From Actinomycetes bacterium (GTDB lineage Bacteria > Actinomycetota > Acidimicrobiia > Acidimicrobiales > Ilumatobacteraceae): 36,856 nt of DNA. Below are positions 6,897 through 15,765 of this stretch, piece after piece. Below the pieces are notes generated by a model. That model was not told the origin of the DNA. It saw nothing but the letters and a program-made list of their open reading frames with translations, and did not search any database. The stretch lies in assembly GCA_014190215.1 (NCBI GenBank), contig BJGB01000004.1:1-36856 (forward strand). Reading direction: 5' to 3'. Position 1 is the stretch's first letter. Every line of letters starts with the position of its first letter. Made by a program: the position numbers and the translations under genes.

Positions 6897-8144
6897 ATGA
6901 CTTCCCACCACGATGTCCTGATCATTGGCGCTGGACCCGCAGGTGCAGCTGCCGCGTACTGGTTAGCCAAAGAGGGTCTCGATGTTGTCATGGTCGACAA
7001 GAACCTTTTTCCGCGGGAAAAAACGTGTGGCGATGGTCTGACCCCGCGGGCTGTCAAGCAGATCCACGATATGGGTCTTGGCGATCAACTCTCTCAGTTC
7101 CATCGTTACGACGGATTGCGCACAACGGCTCACGGCAAGGCCATTGAACTGCACTGGCCCTCGCATCCGATTTATCCGCAACACGGCTATGTCGTGCGGC
7201 GCCGAGAACTGGACACAATGGTGGCGCGCAATGCGGTCGCCGCGGGGGCAACTTTGCTTGAAGGTCACGAAGCCCTCGCTCCAGTTCTGGAAAGAGGTTT
7301 TGTCCGCGGAGCGACAGTTCAAAGCAAAGACTCCGACATTCCTTTCGATATCACGGCGCGCTATGTGATTGTCGCCGACGGTGCCAACAGTCGCTTTGGG
7401 CGATCGCTCGGGACCTTTCGAACTAAGGAGTGGCCGTACGGGACTGCCATTCGCACCTATTGGGAAACGCCACGTCATGCTGAACCATGGATTGAGTCGG
7501 CGCTTGATGTCAAAGACCGCAACGGCAACCCATTGCCTGGCTATGGCTGGATCTTCCCCGTCGGTGACGGAACTGTCAACATCGGCGTTGGGCTGTTATC
7601 AACATTTCGCGATTTCAAAAGTGTCAACACGACTCATCTCCTTGATGCTTATGCCCACATGGTCGCTGACCGCTGGGAAATCGACCCTGACAATCCCACG
7701 ATGAAGGCAACCTCACGGCGAATCCCGATGGGTGGCTCAGTCGGACCAAAATCTGGACCTACGTACCTTGTCATTGGCGATGCGGCAGGAAGTGCGAACC
7801 CCTTCAACGGGGACGGTATTGATTACGCCTATGAAACTGCGCGTATGGCTGCAGAAGTGCTCACCGACGCTATTCGTCACAATGACCCAGCAGCATTACA
7901 GCGCTACCAAATGTTGATTGACGATGAGTACGGTCAGTACTTCAAGGTGGCGCGTTTATTTGGCCGCATCATTGGTCGACCGGTGATCATGCGCGAACTT
8001 TCGCGAGTCGGAATGCAAAGTCGCACTCTGATGGAATGGGTTGTGAGAATCACGGCCAACTTGTTGCGTCCCGATGAAATTGGACCAGCAGAAGTTGCCT
8101 ATAAAGCGGCAGCAGCAATTGTTCGACTCACACCTAATGCGTAA
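6897..8144 (+). CDS. Geranylgeranyl reductase family FAD-dependent oxidoreductase (MenJ-like)
   Basis: A 415-residue flavoprotein. An N-terminal Rossmann FAD site is visible as GAGPAG (about 11-16), followed by the family motif PREKTCGDGLTPRAV and the second FAD motif GDAAGSANPFNGDGIDYA (about residues 296-313). Family members reduce isoprenoid double bonds. In mycobacteria the related MenJ reduces one double bond of the menaquinone side chain. Next to menaquinol-type respiratory genes, a menaquinone reductase is the best guess, but geranylgeranyl lipid or carotenoid reduction cannot be excluded. It lies downstream of the cytochrome c gene on the same strand and converges on the 8157-8750 gene with 12 bases between. 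Confidence 0.85.
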   Translation: MTSHHDVLIIGAGPAGAAAAYWLAKEGLDVVMVDKNLFPREKTCGDGLTPRAVKQIHDMGLGDQLSQFHRYDGLRTTAHGKAIELHWPSHPIYPQHGYVVRRRELDTMVARNAVAAGATLLEGHEALAPVLERGFVRGATVQSKDSDIPFDITARYVIVADGANSRFGRSLGTFRTKEWPYGTAIRTYWETPRHAEPWIESALDVKDRNGNPLPGYGWIFPVGDGTVNIGVGLLSTFRDFKSVNTTHLLDAYAHMVADRWEIDPDNPTMKATSRRIPMGGSVGPKSGPTYLVIGDAAGSANPFNGDGIDYAYETARMAAEVLTDAIRHNDPAALQRYQMLIDDEYGQYFKVARLFGRIIGRPVIMRELSRVGMQSRTLMEWVVRITANLLRPDEIGPAEVAYKAAAAIVRLTPNA

Positions 8145-8156
8145 TTCGTCGCTGCA

Positions 8157-8750
8157 TTAACCCTTACAACGCACAGCAGATACTTGTGCTTGAGAAAGAT
8201 CCACAATCGTCACGTGCCGCTTCTCATATTTGGCAACAAACGACGCGAGGTTTGGTAGTTCTTCTCGACACCGACGCACAACGACATCAAGCAGAGGAAC
8301 TTCCATACCGTTGGTGAGTCGGGCGTAAGTGACACCGTCAAGCAATGCTTCGATAGGTGGCAACTCAAGTTCGCTACTGCCAACTGCTGGAGCGGGAACT
8401 AACGAAAACCAGACGATGCCGTCACCCAAAGTGTCGGCCAAAATAACGCAAGCGTTGAGTGCCTCTGGGAATAGACAAGTGGATTCCCCCATTGTTCCAT
8501 CAGCGATCGTTAACACTCGGCCGTCAAGTAACACTGCAGTCGCATCACCATTTGATATTCCATTTGATACTGACCATGCTTGGTCAGAGCGCACGGTTGA
8601 CGTTTGCGCAATAAGATCAATGCGACGATTGTTCGCCTCCACGACAATCTGATTTGAGTCGCTTGAACCTTGGCAAGTCCATAAAAGTATTGTCAGTGCA
8701 CATAAAGATGCCAGAGTCGCCCAATATCGCCAGGAGAGAAACTGTCGCAT
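8157..8750 (-). CDS. Hypothetical secreted or membrane-anchored protein
   Basis: A 197-residue protein of no family I recognise. An N-terminal hydrophobic segment (about residues 8-25) ends in LLWTC, which only partly fits a lipobox, so it may be a signal anchor, a signal peptide or a poor lipoprotein signal. The rest is polar, with Cys residues near 92, 99, 159 and 195 that could form disulfides outside the cell. It starts 17 bases after hemL and is probably the last gene of the rex-hem operon. No link to heme is evident in the sequence itself. Confidence 0.7.
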   Translation of the reverse strand: MRQFLSWRYWATLASLCALTILLWTCQGSSDSNQIVVEANNRRIDLIAQTSTVRSDQAWSVSNGISNGDATAVLLDGRVLTIADGTMGESTCLFPEALNACVILADTLGDGIVWFSLVPAPAVGSSELELPPIEALLDGVTYARLTNGMEVPLLDVVVRRCREELPNLASFVAKYEKRHVTIVDLSQAQVSAVRCKG

Positions 8751-8767
8751 AGGTGAAGCGTACGGGG

Positions 8768-10135
8768 TCAGAGGGCGACGGCGAGGGCAGCTCGGTGAAA
8801 ACGCTCTGCTAGGTCATCCATCACGACATCGTCATGACCCAAGCCGACAAAAATTGCCTCGTAAGCACCCGGTGCCATTGCCACACCTTGAGCCAACAGT
8901 GCGTGAAAAAAGCGCGCGAATAACTTTTCATCAGTTCGCTTGGCTTCATCAAAATTGATTGGCAAGCGATCACTCCCTAGAGCATCTCCAAGGAAAATTC
9001 CCACGAGTGTGCCAACACGCGATGTGGTGACTGGTAAACCTGCTGCCGACGTGGCCTGCGTAATCAGTGACGCTAAACGAGTGGCACGCGTTTCAAGAAG
9101 ATGATAAACATCGGGAGTGAGTTGACTCAGAGCAGCCAATCCCGCCGCCGTCGCCATCGGATTACCAGCCAATGTTCCAGCATGGAAAACTTTTCCAAGA
9201 GGCGTGAGATTTTCCATAATGTCTTGACGACCGCCCACCGCTCCGATTGGCAGACCACCACCGATGACCTTGCCGAAACATGTCAGATCGGGCTTGACCG
9301 AGTAGCGACCTTGAGCGCCATCAGGACCGAGGCGAAAGCCAGTGATCACTTCATCGAATATCAATAACGCGCCAGCCTTGTCGCACGCGCGTCGTAAACC
9401 TTCAAGAAAACCTGGCACTGGAGCGACCACGCCCATGTTGGCAGCAACTGGTTCGACAATGACAGCGGCCACTGTTTCATCGATTTCGGGTATCACGTTG
9501 TAGGGAGCCACGATGGTGTTGGCGACGGCTTGCGGTGGCACACCCGCTGTGCCAGGAATACCGAGCGTGGCTACTCCACTGCCACCTGCAGCAAGAAGAG
9601 CATCGGTCGCACCGTGGAAGTTGCCACTAAAGATAATGATTTTTGCGCGACCCGTCAGCCCACGAGCTAGTCGTACCACTGTTGAGGTGGCTTCGGTACC
9701 CGAGTTCATAAAACGCACTCGCTCACACGATGGCACACGTTCGCTGATCGCCTCAGCCAATTTCATTTCACGCGGTGTCGGCGCACCGAAGGAGGTTCCA
9801 TCTACGGCGGCTTCACGCAAGGCCGCAGTAATCGCTGGATGCGCGTGGCCAAGAATGACCGCACCATAACTTTGAACGAGGTCAATGTAACGCGTTCCCT
9901 CCACGTCATATACGTGGGCACCGCTGCCTCGTGCCACGACATACGGTGAACCACCGACGGCTTTGAAGGCGCGGATTGATGAGTTCACGCCACCAGGAAT
10001 GACACGTGCTGAACGCTCAAATAAAGTCACGTTTGAGGGCACACCCGCACCCTTACAAACAATGGGGTCACAACCGGCAGCCACACAAGCTACGGGATCA
10101 CACAATGGAATGGACGACTGCTGAGTTGTACTCAT
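8768..10135 (-). CDS. hemL: Glutamate-1-semialdehyde 2,1-aminomutase
   Basis: HemL converts glutamate-1-semialdehyde to 5-aminolevulinate, the second step of the C5 pathway. This 455-residue protein has VIPGGVNSSIRAFKAVGG near its start, the PLP region with DEVITGFR (about 261-268) and the Schiff-base lysine in CFGKVIGGG (Lys289). The ATG at 10135, five bases after the hemB stop, adds about 31 residues ahead of the normal family start. They form two tandem decapeptides with Cys at 12, 17, 22 and 27 (CDPVACVAAG, CDPIVCKGAG). A GTG at residue 32 would give the standard length, but it has no clear ribosome binding site, so the longer form is preferred with moderate confidence. Confidence 0.93.
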   Translation of the reverse strand: MSTTQQSSIPLCDPVACVAAGCDPIVCKGAGVPSNVTLFERSARVIPGGVNSSIRAFKAVGGSPYVVARGSGAHVYDVEGTRYIDLVQSYGAVILGHAHPAITAALREAAVDGTSFGAPTPREMKLAEAISERVPSCERVRFMNSGTEATSTVVRLARGLTGRAKIIIFSGNFHGATDALLAAGGSGVATLGIPGTAGVPPQAVANTIVAPYNVIPEIDETVAAVIVEPVAANMGVVAPVPGFLEGLRRACDKAGALLIFDEVITGFRLGPDGAQGRYSVKPDLTCFGKVIGGGLPIGAVGGRQDIMENLTPLGKVFHAGTLAGNPMATAAGLAALSQLTPDVYHLLETRATRLASLITQATSAAGLPVTTSRVGTLVGIFLGDALGSDRLPINFDEAKRTDEKLFARFFHALLAQGVAMAPGAYEAIFVGLGHDDVVMDDLAERFHRAALAVAL

Positions 10136-10140
10136 GTGCT

Positions 10141-11130
10141 TTAACCGTTCACTAATTCGCCGTACCAACGCGCCAAGTACGTGAGAATAATATCTGCACC
10201 GGCGCGCTTGATCGCCGTTAAATGTTCTGTAGCCACGATGTCGTGATCAATCCAACCGTTGGCTGCCGCTGCTTTGATCATTGAATATTCACCACTCACG
10301 TGATAGGCCGCCACGGGCACATTGACGAGTTGTCGCACCGCAGCGATGACATCAAGATAAGCCAAAGCAGGTTTGACCATCACCATGTCAGCACCTTGTT
10401 CAATATCGGCTTCAACTTCAGTCAGCGCTTCACGAGCATTGCGCCAATCCTGTTGATAGCCCTTGCGATCGCCACCACCGATAATTTGCACATCGACAGC
10501 TTCCCGAAACGGTCCATACAATCCAGATGCATATTTTGCCGAGTAAGCAAGAATTGATGTTTCGCTATGGCCGTTGGCATCGAGTGCCGCACGAATCACA
10601 CCGACCTGACCGTCCATCATTCCACTTGGCGCAACAACATGTGCACCGGCATTGGCTTGGGCAATTGCAGCCTTGGCATACACCTCAAGAGTCGCGTCAT
10701 TGTCTACTGACCCGTGTCCGTCGAGAATGCCACAGTGACCGTGACTGGTGTATTCATCAACGCATAAGTCAGACATCAGGACAACTTGATCACCAAGATC
10801 AGAACGCAGATCAGATAGCGCTAGTTGGACAATGCCTTGGGGATCAAAGGCTCCCGAGCCAATCTCGTCTTTAGTACTCGGAATGCCAAATAAAATCACT
10901 GACTTGATGCCGAGGTCAGCGAGTTCGCGGACCTCCTGTCGAAGACTCGCTCGGGTGTGTTGCACAACTCCAGGTAAAGAAAGAATCGGTATCGGCGAAT
11001 CAATGCCTTCACGGACAAACAGCGGCGCTACTAAATCGTTGACATTCAGTCGAGTTTCAGCCACGAGATCACGAAGAGCCTGAGTGCGGCGTAAGCGACG
11101 AGGGCGCGACACGGGAAAACGTGCTGACAT
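10141..11130 (-). CDS. hemB: Delta-aminolevulinic acid dehydratase (porphobilinogen synthase)
   Basis: HemB condenses two 5-aminolevulinates into porphobilinogen. In this 329-residue protein the two Schiff-base lysines are Lys199 (AYSAKYAS) and Lys253 (MVMVKPALAYLD). The metal-binding loop reads DLCVDEYTSHGHCG (121-134): the first and third ligand positions keep Cys (123, 133) but the middle one is Asp125, a mixed form between the all-Cys zinc site and the Asp-rich magnesium type. The ATG at 11130 is preferred over the GTG two codons earlier. It lies 26 bases after hemD and five bases before hemL. Confidence 0.95.
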   Translation of the reverse strand: MSARFPVSRPRRLRRTQALRDLVAETRLNVNDLVAPLFVREGIDSPIPILSLPGVVQHTRASLRQEVRELADLGIKSVILFGIPSTKDEIGSGAFDPQGIVQLALSDLRSDLGDQVVLMSDLCVDEYTSHGHCGILDGHGSVDNDATLEVYAKAAIAQANAGAHVVAPSGMMDGQVGVIRAALDANGHSETSILAYSAKYASGLYGPFREAVDVQIIGGGDRKGYQQDWRNAREALTEVEADIEQGADMVMVKPALAYLDVIAAVRQLVNVPVAAYHVSGEYSMIKAAAANGWIDHDIVATEHLTAIKRAGADIILTYLARWYGELVNG

Positions 11131-11156
11131 ACTCACAGCCTACGGGCGATATTTAG

Positions 11157-11900
11157 TCAACGACTCCCCAGGGCCGCCGAAGTAGCGCCAACCAATCCTG
11201 CCAGAGATTGTTCACTGGCAACTGTGACCGGAGCGATGCCCAGTTCACTCAGTGCTGTGGCAGTCGTCGGGCCCATCGCCACGACCACTGCGGGAGTCAG
11301 TCGTCCGAAAAGCGTGACCCAAGCACGTGCCGCTGAAGCCGACGCAAAAGTGATGGCATCACATCCGTGAATCTCCGCCTCTCGATCTGTGGCAGTGGTC
11401 AGTGGGACAGTTTGGTAGGTCACAATTCGGTCCACAGTCCAACCCTGAGCGCGCGCCGCAATTTCAAAATCATTGCCCGCCGACTCAGCCACTGCCAAAA
11501 GAACCCGTCCAGACCCGGATGGGAATATCTCACCCAACGAACGTCCGGTTTGCACGACTGGAATGAGATCAGCCCCACCAACAGCTTGCGCCGTTGCTGT
11601 TCCGACAGCGGCAATTTTGAAGGATCGATGTTCAAGAGATGCTGCAGTCATCGCTTCACGAAAACGGTGTGCACCCTCAGGAGAAGTGACCACAACCCAG
11701 TCGTATTGGTCAATCGCTTGACATGCCTCGCGAAGTGCTTGACCGTTGTCCGCAGGGTCAACCGTGTCTGTCACTGCAATTTCGATCACCTCCGCACCTG
11801 CCTCACGAAACATCGTGCTCAGAGCGCCTGCACGTTGTGCTGAGCGCGTGACAATGATTCGGCGTCCAGATAACGCAGCGGTCGGCAGGTCATTCGCCAT
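11157..11900 (-). CDS. hemD: Uroporphyrinogen-III synthase
   Basis: HemD cyclises hydroxymethylbilane with inversion of ring D. With the ATG at 11900 the protein has 247 residues, the usual length. It opens with SGRRIIVTRSAQRAG and holds the scattered conserved residues of this weakly conserved family, including DWVVVTSPEGAHRF and ITFASASAARAW. The frame is open far upstream into hemC, but starts there would overlap hemC by hundreds of bases; an alternative ATG at 11927 is possible. It follows the hemC stop by 10 bases. Position between hemC and hemB supports the call. Confidence 0.9.
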   Translation of the reverse strand: MANDLPTAALSGRRIIVTRSAQRAGALSTMFREAGAEVIEIAVTDTVDPADNGQALREACQAIDQYDWVVVTSPEGAHRFREAMTAASLEHRSFKIAAVGTATAQAVGGADLIPVVQTGRSLGEIFPSGSGRVLLAVAESAGNDFEIAARAQGWTVDRIVTYQTVPLTTATDREAEIHGCDAITFASASAARAWVTLFGRLTPAVVVAMGPTTATALSELGIAPVTVASEQSLAGLVGATSAALGSR

Positions 11901-11910
11901 TATTTTGATG

Positions 11911-12792
11911 TCAGCCAGCGACTGCATCTCGTGCAGTGCGAGCGGCTGATCGTGATGCATGAAGTAAATCATCATGAGATGAGATGTGGCCCGTGGCGAT
12001 TGAGGCAAAGTGATGTTGTACTGCATCATCAGAAGCCAGATATACCAACATCGTTGAACCATCGTCATAAGCGCCGACTGGTAATGAACAACCCGAACCC
12101 AACTCAGCGAGAAATGCCCGCTCATGTTCAACAGCACGACGCGATAACGCGTGATCAATGGCGTGCAAAATATCCTGCGTCTGTTGATCATCTTCACGAC
12201 ATTCAATGGCCACGCAACCCTGACCGACTGCGGGCACCATGACTTGCACGTCGATATATTCACTGACGCGATCGCTCCAGCCCAAAATTTCTAATGCTGC
12301 TGCGGCCATCACGATTGACCCATCAACTGGAATCTTTTCTAGACGCGTCGGGATGTTGCCACGAAGTTCAACGAAATGTAGATCTGGACGAATTGCCATG
12401 AGTTGTGAGCGTCGACGAACAGAGCCCGTCGCAACTGTCGCACCTTGATCCAAATCTGCCAAAGAACGACCGACCAAGACATCACGCGGATCGCGTCGCT
12501 CGCCAAAGGCAGCGATGACTAAACCCTCAGCGGGAGTGGAAGGAAGATCCTTGGCACTATGTACGGCAATATCTGCTCGACCTGCCAAAACAGCGGCCTG
12601 CACTTCTTTAACAAAGACTCCTTGCCCACCAATGGTGTGTAAGGGCACATCTTGTCGTTGATCACCGGTGGTATCAACGAATATAAGTTCAACGTTCAGC
12701 CCACGATGACTAGCGCGCAAGAGATCAGCGACGGCAGTGGCTTGAGTACGGGCTTGAGCAGAACCTCTAGTGGCAATGCGAACACTCGTCAT
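11911..12792 (-). CDS. hemC: Porphobilinogen deaminase (hydroxymethylbilane synthase)
   Basis: HemC joins four porphobilinogens into hydroxymethylbilane. The 293-residue protein begins SVRIATRGSAQARTQ, has DIAVHSAKDLPS (75-86, with the catalytic Asp region nearby at 101-104) and the dipyrromethane-attachment Cys235 in LGSGCSLPVGAY. The length fits the family. It starts 16 bases after hemA and ends 10 bases before hemD. Confidence 0.96.
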   Translation of the reverse strand: MTSVRIATRGSAQARTQATAVADLLRASHRGLNVELIFVDTTGDQRQDVPLHTIGGQGVFVKEVQAAVLAGRADIAVHSAKDLPSTPAEGLVIAAFGERRDPRDVLVGRSLADLDQGATVATGSVRRRSQLMAIRPDLHFVELRGNIPTRLEKIPVDGSIVMAAAALEILGWSDRVSEYIDVQVMVPAVGQGCVAIECREDDQQTQDILHAIDHALSRRAVEHERAFLAELGSGCSLPVGAYDDGSTMLVYLASDDAVQHHFASIATGHISSHDDLLHASRSAARTARDAVAG

Positions 12793-12808
12793 GAGCGCTG
12801 ACTCGCCG

Positions 12809-14071
12809 TCAACTCAGGTCAAAGAGATCGCGTACGGCCGCCGAGTTGCGTTCTCCTCGCGGAGTACCTGCATCGTCTTTGAGGCGCACTGACATGTCAT
12901 GTAGCAACTTAGCAACGATGCCCTTGGTCAAGGCATCTACTGCTTGTTGTTGTTCATCGGATAAAGAAGACAACTTCTTCTGCAAACGATCAATTTCAGC
13001 TATGCGCACCACTTCAGCACGAGCGTGTAACAGTGCCACAAGTGGTGCAGCCTGGCGCGCTGTCAACTCAAGAGTGAAGCGCTCTAATTCTTGGGCAACA
13101 ATATTTCGTACGGCTTGAGCTTCAGCAGCACGCAATGCCTGACCACGCGCCGCCCAGTCACGCAAGTTATCTAAATCAAGTAAGGTCACGCCGTCAATTG
13201 TCGCGACATCGGACTCAACATCGCGTGGCACAGCAATGTCCACGATGAACAATGGTCGCGAGGCACGCTGTTGCATTGCCTTTGACACCATCTCAACGTC
13301 AATAACTGTTGTGCCAGCACCAGTGCATGTCACAACGACATCGGCCTGCGTCAGAGTCTCGGCTAACCGATAGAACTCAGTCACTGAACCAGAAACTCGA
13401 TCAGCTAAGGCTTGCGCTTTGGCGATGGTTCGATTAGTAACAAGAACTTGGCTGATACCAGCATCAGCCATTGCAATCGTGACACCTTCACCCATGTCGC
13501 CAGCCCCGACGACAAGCACAGTTAACCCTTCAACCGTTCCGAGATTTTCGCGGGCCATATCGACGGCAGCTTGACTGACACTCGCGGTATGGCGACCGAT
13601 AGATGTTTCAGTGCGCGCCCGCTTTCCGGTTTCAATTGCGTGTCTAAATAAAAGATTCAGTGTGGATAATGATCCACCTTCATGTTGCGAACGCTCCCAG
13701 GCCGAACGCACCTGTCCAAGAATCTCGCTTTCGCCCACTACTGCCGAATCCAGGCCAGCAGCCACTTCAAATAAATGACTAATGGCAGCATCGTCGTGCT
13801 GGCTATAGACATGGGGTGTCAATTCTTCCGGTGAAAAGCCGCCAAGGTCGCAAAAGAAATCGCGAAGATCGCCATAGGCACCGTGAAACTTCTCGGCAAC
13901 TGCATACACCTCGGTGCGATTACATGTTGAAAGCACCACAACTTCACGAATGTTGGGTCGCGCCATCAAACCGTGAACCGTCTTGGCAATTGCGTCGTCA
14001 GCAATTGTGACCCGCTCCAGAAGAGAAAGAGGCCCAGTTCGGTGATTCACCCCAAATACGACGATCGACAC
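12809..14071 (-). CDS. hemA: Glutamyl-tRNA reductase
   Basis: HemA reduces glutamyl-tRNA to glutamate-1-semialdehyde with NADPH and commits glutamate to tetrapyrroles. In this 420-residue protein the active-site Cys50 lies in VVLSTCNRTEVYA, and the NADPH-binding loop is GAGDMGEG (about 190-197). The GTG at 14071 is chosen because the protein then begins SIVVFGVNHRTGPLSLLERV, as in the family, with a GATAGGG purine tract upstream and 35 bases from the rex stop. The frame runs on into rex, which is not expected to be translated. Confidence 0.95.
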   Translation of the reverse strand: MSIVVFGVNHRTGPLSLLERVTIADDAIAKTVHGLMARPNIREVVVLSTCNRTEVYAVAEKFHGAYGDLRDFFCDLGGFSPEELTPHVYSQHDDAAISHLFEVAAGLDSAVVGESEILGQVRSAWERSQHEGGSLSTLNLLFRHAIETGKRARTETSIGRHTASVSQAAVDMARENLGTVEGLTVLVVGAGDMGEGVTIAMADAGISQVLVTNRTIAKAQALADRVSGSVTEFYRLAETLTQADVVVTCTGAGTTVIDVEMVSKAMQQRASRPLFIVDIAVPRDVESDVATIDGVTLLDLDNLRDWAARGQALRAAEAQAVRNIVAQELERFTLELTARQAAPLVALLHARAEVVRIAEIDRLQKKLSSLSDEQQQAVDALTKGIVAKLLHDMSVRLKDDAGTPRGERNSAAVRDLFDLS

Positions 14072-14106
14072 GACAGTAACCCTATCTCTCAGACCTTTTA
14101 TCGGAC

Positions 14107-14790
14107 CTATGCACTGACACTCTTCGGTAAAAGTTGTGGCCATGGAACAACTTTTTTCTTGTGTTGCTCATGAAAACTCAGGATCTGCAATTCACAGGCC
14201 AAATCAACTTGGCGAACGGTAATTCCCGCCGGAACGTTCACGGGAATCGGGGCGAAGTTCAAAATACTGGTCACCCCCGCAGAGATCAGTCGATCGGCGA
14301 CAATCTGAGCGGCCTCGCCCGGAACTGCCACCACGCCTATCGCCACCTGCCGTGAGGCGATGAGTGCAGGCAAGTCATCAATATGGCCCACCCGAAGGCC
14401 ACCAATAACCGAGCCAACTTTGGCTTCGTTGATGTCCACGAGACCCACGATTGGGTAACTTCGCCGGCCAAACCCGCCCGAGCCAATGAGGGCCTGACCT
14501 AAATTGCCAGCACCAACGATGACAACTGGCCATTCGTGGTCAACGCCAAGTTCTCGTTGAATCTGAAAAATCAAGAAGGAAACCTCGTACCCCACCCCAC
14601 GAGTCCCATAACTGCCGAGGTAACTGAGATCTTTACGGACCTTGGCAGCGTTAATGCCGCCCATTTCAGCGATTTTCTCCGAGGACACGCCGACTACCCC
14701 AGATTCTGTCAACTCAAGCAGAATCCGCAGATACATCGGAAGCCGAGAAATCGTGGCTTCTGCGATTTTGCGACGAGAGCGATCTGCCAT
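14107..14790 (-). CDS. rex: Redox-sensing transcriptional repressor Rex
   Basis: Rex binds operator DNA when NADH is low and releases it as the NADH/NAD+ ratio rises. This 227-residue protein has an N-terminal winged helix (about 1-80, with KIAEMGGINAAKVRKDLSYLGSYGTRGVGY) and a C-terminal Rossmann domain with GAGNLGQAL (about 105-113) for NAD(H). It heads a run of heme genes (hemA starts 36 bases later), the same arrangement as the Streptomyces rex-hemACD operon, where rex is autoregulated. No strong Rex operator was found just upstream; an imperfect one may lie at 5805-5822. Confidence 0.96.
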   Translation of the reverse strand: MADRSRRKIAEATISRLPMYLRILLELTESGVVGVSSEKIAEMGGINAAKVRKDLSYLGSYGTRGVGYEVSFLIFQIQRELGVDHEWPVVIVGAGNLGQALIGSGGFGRRSYPIVGLVDINEAKVGSVIGGLRVGHIDDLPALIASRQVAIGVVAVPGEAAQIVADRLISAGVTSILNFAPIPVNVPAGITVRQVDLACELQILSFHEQHKKKVVPWPQLLPKSVSA

Positions 14791-14852
14791 AAAAAAAAGT
14801 TACGCCCGAAAGTTCGTGAGCGAGAAGTCCCACAGCGTGACACAGACCCTCG

Positions 14853-14866
14853 CCAATGGTCATTGG
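14853..14866. repeat. Perfect inverted repeat CCAATG-GT-CATTGG
   Basis: A six-base perfect inverted repeat with a two-base centre, about 62 bases upstream of rex and 42 bases upstream of the divergent gene at 14908. It does not match the Rex operator. It could be a regulator site, but a repeat this short may also be chance. Confidence 0.35.
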
Positions 14867-14907
14867 TCACCGCTGTTACTCAGCCTCCTTGGCTCTAACC
14901 TCGCATC

Positions 14908-15678
14908 GTGACGTTGAACGCCGCCCTCGCTGCCGCTGCCACTCTGGTGGCGCTGGCCTTCAGCATCTCTACTTTTGATCGCTGGTTACAACGTCGCCGT
15001 CCTCACGATGGCGCGTGGAGTTTTTCATTGCTCTTGTTTGCTGTGGGATCACTGGCCTTGTGGTGGGCCGAGGCACGCGGTTGGAGCCTGTCTTCATTTC
15101 GAGTTTTCTTTTTAGCAGGAGCCATACTCAATGTGCCGTGGCTGGCGCTTGGAACGGTCTATCTCTTGTTCGGAATAAAAGTCGGCAAGATCGTCAAGAC
15201 CTGGCTGATCGGTTTATCTGGTGCTGCTGTGGGAGTGATGCTGGTTGCTCCCACCAAACAGAATCAATTGACTGGTACTGATATGAGTGGCGGCGCATTG
15301 CCACAGGGAAGTGAAATTTTTGGTGTCGCTCCGCGAGTCTTCGCCGCAGTGGGCTCGGGCGTGGCCGCGTTGTTGATTATTGGTGGCGCGATGTGGTCAA
15401 TCATCAGAGTGCTACGCGGTCGCGTGCCTGCTGTTGGACAAGCGCAACAGCAGATCACCAACACTCGTCGTCACGTAGCCAGTAATACTCTGATTGCTGT
15501 GGGGACCATCATTCTTTCAGCGAGTGGCACTTTGGCTGGTCGCCTCGGTGAGGATCGCGCTTTCGCCGTCACGTTATTGCTCGGCATCGTTGTGCTCTTC
15601 GCCGGATTTTTAGTCTCGTCGTCAAGGGCAGATGGATCGTGGCGAAAGTTAGTGGACTTACAAACGCAAGAGGGATAA
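14908..15678 (+). CDS. Multi-pass membrane protein of unknown function
   Basis: A 256-residue protein with about seven hydrophobic helices (around residues 4-22, 38-54, 64-88, 99-115, 142-165, 192-210 and 218-237). I recognise no catalytic motif and no family. The GTG start at 14908 has only a weak ribosome binding site. It is divergent from rex with 117 bases between. Its last 21 bases overlap the 3' end of a short gene on the other strand. Nothing in the sequence suggests a substrate. Confidence 0.75.
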   Translation: MTLNAALAAAATLVALAFSISTFDRWLQRRRPHDGAWSFSLLLFAVGSLALWWAEARGWSLSSFRVFFLAGAILNVPWLALGTVYLLFGIKVGKIVKTWLIGLSGAAVGVMLVAPTKQNQLTGTDMSGGALPQGSEIFGVAPRVFAAVGSGVAALLIIGGAMWSIIRVLRGRVPAVGQAQQQITNTRRHVASNTLIAVGTIILSASGTLAGRLGEDRAFAVTLLLGIVVLFAGFLVSSSRADGSWRKLVDLQTQEG

Positions 15679-15741
15679 AACCCCAGCCAAAAGAATGACT
15701 GCGAGTAAAAGAACTGTGGTCAAAGTTGTTGCTGGTCGCAT
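15658..15741 (-). CDS. 27-residue single-helix membrane peptide
   Basis: A short frame starting at ATG 15741 and ending with TAA at 15660-15658. It encodes MRPATTLTTVLLLAVILL and nine more residues ending SLLRL, a single hydrophobic helix with a basic residue at each end. AGGA lies seven bases before the ATG, a good ribosome binding site. It begins 24 bases after the SAM-hydroxide adenosyltransferase stop on the same strand, so it would be co-transcribed. Its 3' end overlaps the opposing gene. Composition, start signal and spacing favour a real microprotein, but at this length conservation would have to prove it. Confidence 0.5.
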   Translation of the reverse strand: MRPATTLTTVLLLAVILLAGVLSLLRL

Positions 15742-15765
15742 GTCTTTATCCTAGTTGCCGAAAAG

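Noticed and set aside
14791-14907. A Rex operator directly upstream of rex
   Set aside because: Half-site words such as TGTG occur but not in inverted TTGTGAA/TTCACAA arrangement.
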